DNA of 11,318 bases from Candidatus Latescibacterota bacterium (GTDB lineage: Bacteria; JAAXHH01; JABIQT01): NCBI GenBank assembly GCA_018667995.1, contig JABIQT010000372.1, positions 1 through 11,318 of the forward strand. The letters are read 5' to 3'. This document shows positions 7,201 through 11,318 of the stretch, in pieces. The position numbers were made by a program, and so were the translations under genes. The notes beneath the pieces were generated by a model, which ran no database searches, was not told the origin of the DNA, and saw only the letters and a program-made list of their open reading frames with translations. How positions within the stretch are numbered: the first letter of the stretch is position 1; each line of letters begins with the position of its first letter.

Positions 7201-8105
7201 TAGGAACAGATTCAGCGCCTGTAAGGATATCCAGCCTGAGTTCCCCCGAAGGGACGATTGTGTTAGATGTTCCATGGCCGCAGATCGTTGACGCGGGTAC
7301 CATTGCTTTTTCGACACACAGAAACCGGCATTTAGAGATATATACGGTGGAGTCAGATGGCAGTACCCCGCAGCAGGTCATCCCAAATGATAGCGGTGAT
7401 GGCCCCCATGACAGCGAGCCTGCATGGTCACCTGATAAAAGTCAGATCTGCTTTGTGAGGTCCAACAGGATCTATGTGGTGAATGTCGATGGTTCAGATG
7501 TGAGGCCGCTTACCGACGGATACGATTACTCCCCAGCATGGTCACCAGATGGCACCCGTATAGCGTTCGTTTCGGACCGAGATGGTAGTCAGGACATCTT
7601 CATTATGGACGCAGACGGCACCAATGAGGTTAACCTCACTAATGACGGACCCAATAACTGGCGGGGTGGGAAGATGTCTGCGAGTCCGGCACCTGCTTGG
7701 TCTCCAGACGGGAGTCAGATCGTCTTCTCTTCTCTGCGAAGTGGCAATTGGGATCTTTATGTGGTTAGCGCCGCGGGGGGAAGACCATCTCTGCTGCTCG
7801 CCGATTCAAGCGAAGATCTAGCACCTTCATGGGCACCCAATGGCGAGGAACTCGTATTCGCGAGCAACCGCAAGGGGAAGGGCCAATGGCAGATATTCAA
7901 GTGGCGCGTTGGTGATCCTGCTGTAGTCAACATCTCGAACAGCCCGTATGCAGATACCGAACCGGTCTATTCGCGTGATGGATCACGCATCTTGTTCACG
8001 TCGAACAGAACCGGTGGCGCAGATCTGTATATCATGCAGGCGGATGGGAGCCAGCAAACACGGGTGACACTTGACCCTGAGGTAGATGACCAGGGCGCAT
8101 GGTAA
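4215..8105 (+). CDS. Lipoprotein with BACON-type repeats, cohesin-like domain, PKD domains and TolB-like propeller
   Basis: The gene is complete: 1296 residues, ATG start to TAA. Domains: lipoprotein signal 1-18 (lipobox LVAC, Cys18); five BACON-type beta-sandwich repeats of about 95 residues, 27-511; an Ig-like module 512-604 resembling Y_Y_Y domains (STRLDGGQWSAWS...GLHEIEARA); a cohesin-like domain 605-743; an Ig/PKD-like module 746-834; two canonical PKD domains 837-1007 (WTFGDG, WDFGDG); a six-repeat PD40/TolB-like propeller about 1016-1296. The only cysteines I see are Cys18 and Cys1079. No enzyme active site is recognised. It is probably a lipid-anchored envelope or surface scaffold whose propeller and cohesin-like domain bind other proteins or glycans. 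The start overlaps gene 1 by 4 bases and the end overlaps gene 3 by 7 bases. Domain calls are firm for PKD and propeller, good for BACON, moderate for cohesin. Confidence 0.96.
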   Translation: MTSSKWLPLALVVSLVACDVPTGNDDNPLLSVDPGTLDFGTETESLNLRIQNDGTGELAWKISIPATDRAWIKTSMEANVITNVPDVVSVTIDRSLAQNGSRSVDLSVSGPDTVANVIVLAVIERPAVLNVDQTSLDFGATTDKSQIGLRNSGGENLTWQASTSQPWITITPETGSIAPGEARTVEISISREGQVAGDLPGTVTITSSGGVRDVDVRVLISDAGRLTLSTNTLEYGESLTSLQMEVSNTGDAPLDWSATSDQTWISLSPDSGTLGPGEARFVTVLLSRDGQTADLLGTIEFSSDAGDASVSVGARLPTVPLLSATPATLNFGAGTNRLNVTLQNIGGTTLEWSVGSSDSWLVPLTTSGAILAGDTRTIVVEVSRSDLSVSTHQGKLTFSTSGNDVTLDATVTVQAAPELGLSSNSIEVSADEDGFVLRISNAGTGTLNWVATQTSAWLSIDNAEGSTSDLANVITGTVSRQGLTANEYSTKIFVTSDGGNGEILVTMSVAAPEVRFASGPDEEQSANSRTATFELAAKRTSGAVEFSTRLDGGQWSAWSEDPFVSYGGLEESSSFGLHEIEARARTFVGESAVATRFFSVDALQGPSIRIAPSEIEIDTGERLTIQVVLEEVSGVLGGNVILIFDPEKVSVTDVSMSRQAGSLVEETPQISPFISNEDGRLVVGFAAPGLDTGINGTGAIIDLVIVATSNSSIAISGQSTLRDLANQDIPLTIGAEARIQVSGRQGPSSTILSPIDALQVEVGTVIQFEGVASDPEDGPLEGSSLVWSSDIDGQLGIGAQLRLSLTVGSHRITLAATDSDQNTTTTSITLAVQPAANAGPTANAGANKTGQEGDAISFDGSRSTDSDGIVASYLWTFGDGTSSAEASVSHVFADDGNYSVRLTVTDDSGAQGSDTIQVAIQNVAPVARTHGPYAGTVGEPIQFSGSVEDPGINDSHTFAWDFGDGTSGIGPGAEHTFNAAGDFNATLTVTDNDGGIGTDSAPVRISSLSSPEGTIVLDVPWPQIVDAGTIAFSTHRNRHLEIYTVESDGSTPQQVIPNDSGDGPHDSEPAWSPDKSQICFVRSNRIYVVNVDGSDVRPLTDGYDYSPAWSPDGTRIAFVSDRDGSQDIFIMDADGTNEVNLTNDGPNNWRGGKMSASPAPAWSPDGSQIVFSSLRSGNWDLYVVSAAGGRPSLLLADSSEDLAPSWAPNGEELVFASNRKGKGQWQIFKWRVGDPAVVNISNSPYADTEPVYSRDGSRILFTSNRTGGADLYIMQADGSQQTRVTLDPEVDDQGAW
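4293..5747 (+). repeat. Five tandem BACON-type repeats in gene 2
   Basis: Units start at about 4293, 4590, 4878, 5169 and 5463, and the array ends near 5747. Shared pattern: L-S-(x)5-L-D-F-G, then a V-x-N-T-G-x-x-x-L-x-W strand, then S-x-x-W-I-x-(I/L)-x-P-x-x-G (for example NTGDAPLDW and QTWISLSPDSGTLGPGE in unit 3). The paired tryptophans are typical of BACON domains in FCB-group surface proteins, which are thought to bind carbohydrate or mucin or act as spacers. The repeats are diverged at DNA level. Unit 5 has lost the DFG motif and unit 1 lacks the P-x-x-G turn. Confidence 0.8.
6027..6443 (+). other. Cohesin-like domain of gene 2
   Basis: The segment starts PSIRIAPSEIEIDTGERLTIQVVLEE and continues with VSGVLGGNVILIFDPEKVSVTDV. 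It then has a loop with NEDGRLVVGFAAPG and the strand GTGAIIDLVIVATS. This order (V-x-x-G-x-x-F/L-x-V-x-V; L-x-(Y/F)-DP-x-x-(V/L); DG-x-(L/I)-x-(V/F); G-(S/T)-G-x-(L/I)) is the cohesin-family nine-stranded jelly-roll signature. Cohesins bind dockerins; a dockerin-like domain ends the preceding gene. A non-cohesin beta-sandwich remains possible. Confidence 0.7.
6450..7238 (+). other. PKD/Ig-like triplet of gene 2
   Basis: The first unit (6450-6717) is a PKD-like Ig domain with ASDPEDGPLEGSSLVWSSD and ending HRITLAATDSD. The second (6723-6980) and third (6981-7235) are canonical PKD domains with LWTFGDG...SHVFADDGNYSVRLTVTD and AWDFGDG...EHTFNAAGDFNATLTVTD. They separate the cohesin-like domain from the propeller and probably act as a spacer. 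Confidence 0.88.
7260..8102 (+). other. TolB-like six-repeat beta-propeller of gene 2
   Basis: Six PD40/WD40-like repeats carry the signature I-x-F-x-S-x-R...D-I-(Y/F)-x-M-x-x-DG...AWSPDG. Examples are PAWSPDGTRIAFVSDRDGSQ and IFIMDADGTNEVNLT near 7540-7640. The final repeat ends at DQGAW immediately before the stop. That matches the strand before SPDG, so the fold is probably closed by the N-terminal strand of the domain near 7300. TolB-type propellers bind partner proteins; no catalytic residues are evident. Confidence 0.9.
8092..8105 (+). promoter_or_regulatory. Gene 2/gene 3 overlap and weak ribosome site
   Basis: Gene 3's ATG at 8099 lies upstream of the gene 2 stop TAA (8103-8105), a 7-base overlap. 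A weak AGGG lies at 8092-8095, only three bases before the ATG, and a GAGG lies further upstream near 8080. An in-frame ATG at 8123 also leaves an intact signal peptide, but it has no obvious ribosome site. The 8099 start is therefore preferred and suggests translational coupling. Confidence 0.6.
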
Positions 8106-8185
8106 CTCCACGATTACAGCGGATGATTCCACGTTCCTGCCTCTGTATCGCGACGGCCATGACCTTGCTGTTAGTGACGTCATGT
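8099..8185 (+). other. Lipoprotein signal peptide of gene 3
   Basis: Arg4, Arg8 and Arg12 precede a hydrophobic stretch (LCIATAMTLLL) and a lipobox V26-T27-S28-C29. Asp is at +2, as in gene 2. The mature N-terminus continues as a short polar linker (DRSRSADSPVRPDG). Sec export and lipid anchoring are predicted. Confidence 0.85.
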
Positions 8186-11100
8186 GATCGTTCGCGATCC
8201 GCGGACTCCCCTGTTAGACCGGACGGTGTTGGTCAGATTTCGCTTCGCGTAGAATGGCCCGCAGGTGTGGTATCCCAGAAGAAGGCCGCACAGATAGATT
8301 CCATGTCGGCCTATGTATACAGCACTTCCGGTGCCCAAGTCGCTCGGGCATCGTTGGAAAGGGTGGCTGGCAGAGGAACGGCTTCACTGCTTGTCCCTGT
8401 TGGAGTCGGCTATTCGGTCGAATTGGTCGCGTTTCTTGGTGAGAATGTCGCCTTCATCGGGAACAGTGGCGACATCCAGATCGCAGCAGGAGAGACTGTG
8501 GTGGTCGCAGTCCAGATGCGCTCGACATTACTGACTCTCCGGCAGCTACCTTCGTCGGACTCCATGAGCGAGGTGGCGTGGTTAGCCGTTCAAGGCATCG
8601 ACTCTTATGTCTTGGAGAGTTCATCTGATTACGGGTTTTCTGATCCTCTTGTGGCGGCGTTGGCGACCTCGGCCAATGCGAGGCTTGTGGTCAATCCCGA
8701 ACGAATCTTTCTAAGGGTGAGAGGGACGACTGCATACGGACCTGGACTTTGGAGTTCGGGGATCCGCCTCGAGGTATCGACCTCGTCCACTGACGTGTTG
8801 ACGGTCACTCTGCCCGGCGGCCGGACGATGGAGTTCGTCTGGATCGAGCCGGGGACATTTGCCATGGGGTCGCCATCGTCGGAACCTGGACGGTTGGCGA
8901 GCGAGGGGCCGCTTCACGAAGTCACAATCACCGTAGGCTTCTGGCTAGCGAAATATGAAATCACACAGGATCAGTGGGAAAGTGTGATGAGTACGAATCC
9001 AAGCAGTTTCCAAGGAGGAAATGATCCCGTTGAGAATGTGTCCTGGGATGATGTACAAGACTTCATTGGCCAACTTAACCAAACCGGGGAAGTAGTATTT
9101 CGACTGCCCAGCGAAGCAGAATGGGAGTATGCGTGCCGGGCCGGTACTGCCACTGCATGGTCGTTCGGTGATGATAAGAGTCAATTGGATTATTTTGCCT
9201 GGTACCTAGCGAACACATCGGGTATACCACAGGAAGTTGGGCGCAAGCTTCCTAATGCATTTGGCCTGTACGATATGCATGGCAATGTAGCGGAATGGGT
9301 TCAGGATTGGTTTGGTGGATATTCAGCTGGCAGTCAGGTCGATCCCCTGGGTCCCACGGGTGGCAATGACAGAGTCTACCGCGTCGGCGGGGCGAAGAGC
9401 CTTCCTCGGTATGTGAGGTCGGCTTTCCGTGGATTCGGTTCACCCTCGCTCCGTGTTCACGACATAGGCGCACGCTTGGTCATGCTGAGTGAAACAGGGA
9501 TGGTGAACAGGCCGCCAACCGCTGACGCTGGTGAAGACGTTGCAGTTGCTGTTGGAACGCCCGTCCAACTAAGCGGCCTCGCTAGTTCCGATCCTGATGG
9601 CGATGAACTGCAATTCACCTGGAGCCAGATCGGGGGACCCGTGACTGCCACGGAGGCCGATCGGACAGCAGAGCTTGTCTTCACTCCCATGGACGTGGGC
9701 GACTACGTCTTTGAGTTGAGGGTGTCAGATGGCGCTCTCGAGAGCACACCTGACACCGTATTCGTTTCCGTGGGGCCTGACATCGCCTTCTTCGAGGATT
9801 TTGAAGGTAATCTGGGCCAGTGGATTGAACCCTACAACTCGATCATAACCCAAGGCCAGTCTTACGACGGCTCTGGGAGCCAAACATTCGAGTTGACATC
9901 TGACTCCAGAGCAACGACTGCACACAGTGTCGGCTTTGAGGTCGAACCGGGCACTACGTATTACTTCCACGTCGCCCATATGACACTTGGGGGAGGTGGG
10001 CTACTGGGTTTCGACAGACTCGCCTCCGTTGACGCTCTTGAGAGAGAGGAAGATTCCGTTTGGTTGTTTGGCGATGGTAGTGCAGGAAGCCTTCAGCCCT
10101 TTCCCTACAACGTTGATAGCCAAGACTCGGATGAACTCAGCGTGTGGAAGGTCTATTCACAGGCGTACACCATACCATCCGGGGTAAGAGCCATTCGGGT
10201 AGTCACAAAGGACTTTCAGGAGGGGCTACCCAATGATCCCATTGGCGCGGGAGTGTTCTTCGACAACATCGAGGTGTCGACAGATCCGACGCCCTCGTAC
10301 GGTACCGGGACGCGGCCTGCAAATCGTGCGCCGACCGGGAACACTCATGAGATGGTCCATGTGTCATCCGGTTCATTTGCCATGGGCTCGGAAGAGGCGC
10401 TTGACCTGTCGCCGGTTCACACTGTCGAGTTGTCAGGCTACTGGATCGACAAGTTCGAGGTGACGAACTCCCAGTATGCGGTCTACGTGGCAGAGGGCGC
10501 AGGCCAGGCATCCCAGTACGCGAATGATGGAACCTTCAATCGTGCTCAGCAACCGGTGGTAGGGGTGTCGTGGTACGACGCGGATGGTTACTGCCGGTGG
10601 GCGGGGCAGCGGCTGCCAACGGAGGCGGAATGGGAGAAGGCGGCGCGGGGGACCGATGGCCGGACCTACCCGTGGGGTGAGGAAATGGCGACCTGTGAGC
10701 GGGCTGTCATGTATTCTATCAGTGAAGACCAAGCCTCTTGCGGGACTGGATCAGGAGCATGGGACGTGGGCTCAAAGTTAAGCGGCGTGTCGCCATATGG
10801 AGTACTGAACATGGCAGGGAACGTCTCGGAGTGGGTGGCGGACTGGAAAGCACGCTACCCTTCGGGCACTGTAAGCGATCCCACTGGCCCAGACAATGAT
10901 CAGGGTGACGGCAAGGTCATTCGTGGAGCGTCGTGGAGACATTCGCACCCGTACTTCTTGAAGTCTGCAGCCCGTCTACGTAATCCACCGGGTAACAAGA
11001 ATGGGGATGAGACGGGATTTCGGTGCGTAAAGAGCGTCCAGGCCACCCTGCCCAATCGTCCGCCAACTGCAGACGCTGGTTCCGCCTTAGAGATTGAGTT

Positions 11101-11318
11101 GGGACAGTCGGTCACACTTGATGGCAGTGGAAGCAGCGATCCGGATGACGATCAACTGCTGTATCTGTGGGCACAAGTCGAAGGGCCTTCCGCAGAGGTG
11201 ACTTCCGGCAGCGCGGCGATAGCATTCGCGATTCCGACCACAGTCGGACGGCATCGGTTCCGGCTGACGATTAGCGATGGTGTCTCAGATCCGCAAGTTG
11301 ACGACGTGATTGTCTCGG
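8099..11318 (+). CDS. Lipoprotein with two SUMF1/EgtB/PvdO-family (FGE-sulfatase fold) domains, FN3-like and PKD modules (3' end missing)
   Basis: I translated this frame by hand: 1073 codons from ATG 8099 to the window edge without a stop, so the gene continues. Domains: lipoprotein signal with Cys29; beta-sandwich 45-141 of unknown family; FN3-like 148-228; FGE-like domain 1, 242-463; PKD 470-559; jelly-roll-like 560-730; FGE-like domain 2, 752-979; PKD 986 onward. Both FGE-like domains keep the fold signatures F-x-MGS, LP(S/T)EAEWE and GNV(A/S)EW. The region that holds the two catalytic cysteines of true formylglycine-generating enzymes has none here (residues 428-441 and 942-957). They are therefore more likely binding domains than sulfatase activators. 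Cys866 and Cys881 in domain 2 could form a disulfide. No sulfatase gene is nearby. The gene overlaps gene 2 and probably belongs to the same transcript. Confidence 0.95.
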   Translation, partial: MVTPRLQRMIPRSCLCIATAMTLLLVTSCDRSRSADSPVRPDGVGQISLRVEWPAGVVSQKKAAQIDSMSAYVYSTSGAQVARASLERVAGRGTASLLVPVGVGYSVELVAFLGENVAFIGNSGDIQIAAGETVVVAVQMRSTLLTLRQLPSSDSMSEVAWLAVQGIDSYVLESSSDYGFSDPLVAALATSANARLVVNPERIFLRVRGTTAYGPGLWSSGIRLEVSTSSTDVLTVTLPGGRTMEFVWIEPGTFAMGSPSSEPGRLASEGPLHEVTITVGFWLAKYEITQDQWESVMSTNPSSFQGGNDPVENVSWDDVQDFIGQLNQTGEVVFRLPSEAEWEYACRAGTATAWSFGDDKSQLDYFAWYLANTSGIPQEVGRKLPNAFGLYDMHGNVAEWVQDWFGGYSAGSQVDPLGPTGGNDRVYRVGGAKSLPRYVRSAFRGFGSPSLRVHDIGARLVMLSETGMVNRPPTADAGEDVAVAVGTPVQLSGLASSDPDGDELQFTWSQIGGPVTATEADRTAELVFTPMDVGDYVFELRVSDGALESTPDTVFVSVGPDIAFFEDFEGNLGQWIEPYNSIITQGQSYDGSGSQTFELTSDSRATTAHSVGFEVEPGTTYYFHVAHMTLGGGGLLGFDRLASVDALEREEDSVWLFGDGSAGSLQPFPYNVDSQDSDELSVWKVYSQAYTIPSGVRAIRVVTKDFQEGLPNDPIGAGVFFDNIEVSTDPTPSYGTGTRPANRAPTGNTHEMVHVSSGSFAMGSEEALDLSPVHTVELSGYWIDKFEVTNSQYAVYVAEGAGQASQYANDGTFNRAQQPVVGVSWYDADGYCRWAGQRLPTEAEWEKAARGTDGRTYPWGEEMATCERAVMYSISEDQASCGTGSGAWDVGSKLSGVSPYGVLNMAGNVSEWVADWKARYPSGTVSDPTGPDNDQGDGKVIRGASWRHSHPYFLKSAARLRNPPGNKNGDETGFRCVKSVQATLPNRPPTADAGSALEIELGQSVTLDGSGSSDPDDDQLLYLWAQVEGPSAEVTSGSAAIAFAIPTTVGRHRFRLTISDGVSDPQVDDVIVS
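8231..8782 (+). other. N-terminal beta-sandwich and FN3-like domain of gene 3
   Basis: Residues 45-141 (ISLRVEWP...ASLLVPVGVGYSVELVAF...IQIAAGETVVVAVQM) read as a prealbumin-like beta-sandwich that I cannot name. Residues 148-228 fit an FN3 pattern: VAWLAVQGIDSYVLESSSDYGFSDP, then IFLRVRGTTAYGPGLWSSGIRLEV. Both are probably spacers or binding modules before the first FGE-like domain. Confidence 0.55.
8822..9487 (+). other. FGE-sulfatase-like domain 1 of gene 3, non-catalytic
   Basis: The domain begins MEFVWIEPGTFAMGS and has the family landmarks FWLAKYEITQDQW, VENVSWDDVQDF, LPSEAEWEYA (residues 336-345), FGLYDMHGNVAEWVQDW (GNVAEW at 395-400) and a final GARLV. The usual RGGSW segment is replaced by RVGGAKSLPRYVRSAFR (from 428), with no cysteine. 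The only cysteine is Cys346, outside the active-site region. The fold is C-type-lectin-like, so ligand binding is plausible. Confidence 0.9.
9506..9775 (+). other. PKD-like domain 1 of gene 3
   Basis: NRPPTADAGEDVAVAVG leads into SDPDGDELQFTWSQIGGP and ends with VGDYVFELRVSDGALES. This is the PKD/REJ-type Ig fold common between surface modules. It closely resembles the domain that begins at 11054. Confidence 0.85.
9776..10291 (+). other. Jelly-roll-like module between the FGE-like domains
   Basis: FFEDFEGNLGQW at the start, a central VEPGTTYYFHVAHM strand and the end GAGVFFDNIEVS fit the frame of CBM4/9-like or galactose-binding-like beta-sandwiches, which typically end in a D-(N/D)-(I/V)-x-(V/L) strand. 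I infer a carbohydrate-binding fold, but no ligand residues can be assigned. It is absent after the second FGE-like domain in the visible part. Confidence 0.5.
10352..11030 (+). other. FGE-sulfatase-like domain 2 of gene 3, non-catalytic
   Basis: Landmarks are MVHVSSGSFAMGS, YWIDKFEVTNSQYAVYV, PVVGVSWYDADGYCRWAGQRLPTEAEWEKAARG, YPWGEE, YGVLNMAGNVSEW (GNVSEW at 907-912), KVIRGASWRHSHPYFLKSAAR and a terminal GFRCV. It is closer to the family consensus than domain 1, but His and Phe stand where the two catalytic cysteines would align. Cysteines are at 832, 866, 881 and 976. Confidence 0.92.
11054..11318 (+). other. PKD-like domain 2 of gene 3 (cut by the window edge)
   Basis: NRPPTADAGSALEIELG, SGSSDPDDDQLLYLWAQVEGP and VGRHRFRLTISDG repeat the layout of the domain at 9506-9775. 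The repeated FGE-PKD order suggests further modules beyond the window. Confidence 0.85.

Noticed and set aside
8822-11030. Sulfatase-activating formylglycine-generating enzyme
   Set aside because: The active-site cysteine pair is missing in both domains and no sulfatase gene is present.
8822-11030. Target protein of a diversity-generating retroelement, because such targets often use this fold
   Set aside because: No reverse transcriptase, template repeat or terminal variable region is visible, and the domains are internal, not at the protein end.

Overview
The window is completely filled by three very large, same-strand genes. They overlap head to tail (ATGA at 4215-4218, 7-bp overlap at 8099-8105) and so look like one polycistronic unit. 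All three encode exported, multi-domain, mostly beta-sandwich proteins. The first and third genes are cut by the window edges. I found no RNA genes, insertion sequences, CRISPR arrays, non-coding stretches, promoters or terminators.

Organism: the base composition is moderately GC-rich by eye. Gene 1 ends in a FlgD-Ig/type IX secretion (T9SS) type A sorting domain of the PNPFN...YDVLGRRV...VWDGRD...SGIYIVRM...LLLK style. It is preceded by a dockerin variant whose second half carries an ADLGPATG...FEDLLVVAQMWNW signature. I associate this combination with uncultivated lineages of the FCB superphylum (Latescibacterota, Zixibacteria, Eisenbacteria, KSB1, Marinimicrobia and relatives). That placement is inferred from protein style, not from a marker gene.

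Layout: 1-4218 is the 3' part of a giant cysteine-free adhesin-like protein. It holds tandem Ig/cadherin-like repeats, a PKD domain, further Ig-like modules, a dockerin-like EF-hand domain and a C-terminal sorting domain. 4215-8105 is a complete 1296-residue lipoprotein: signal peptide with lipobox, five BACON-type repeats, a Y_Y_Y-like Ig module, a cohesin-like domain, PKD domains and a six-repeat TolB-like (PD40) propeller. 8099 to beyond 11318 is a third, still-open gene (1073 codons visible). It encodes a lipoprotein with an N-terminal beta-sandwich, an FN3-like domain and two FGE-sulfatase (SUMF1/EgtB/PvdO family) domains separated by PKD and jelly-roll-like modules. Both FGE-like domains lack the active-site cysteine pair of true formylglycine-generating enzymes.

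Working model (inference): this is a cell-surface assembly locus. One product is exported by a C-terminal signal and displays a dockerin. The neighbouring lipoprotein displays a cohesin-like domain next to a propeller. The third is a lipid-anchored multi-lectin-fold protein. The adjacent dockerin-like and cohesin-like domains are the most testable novelty.
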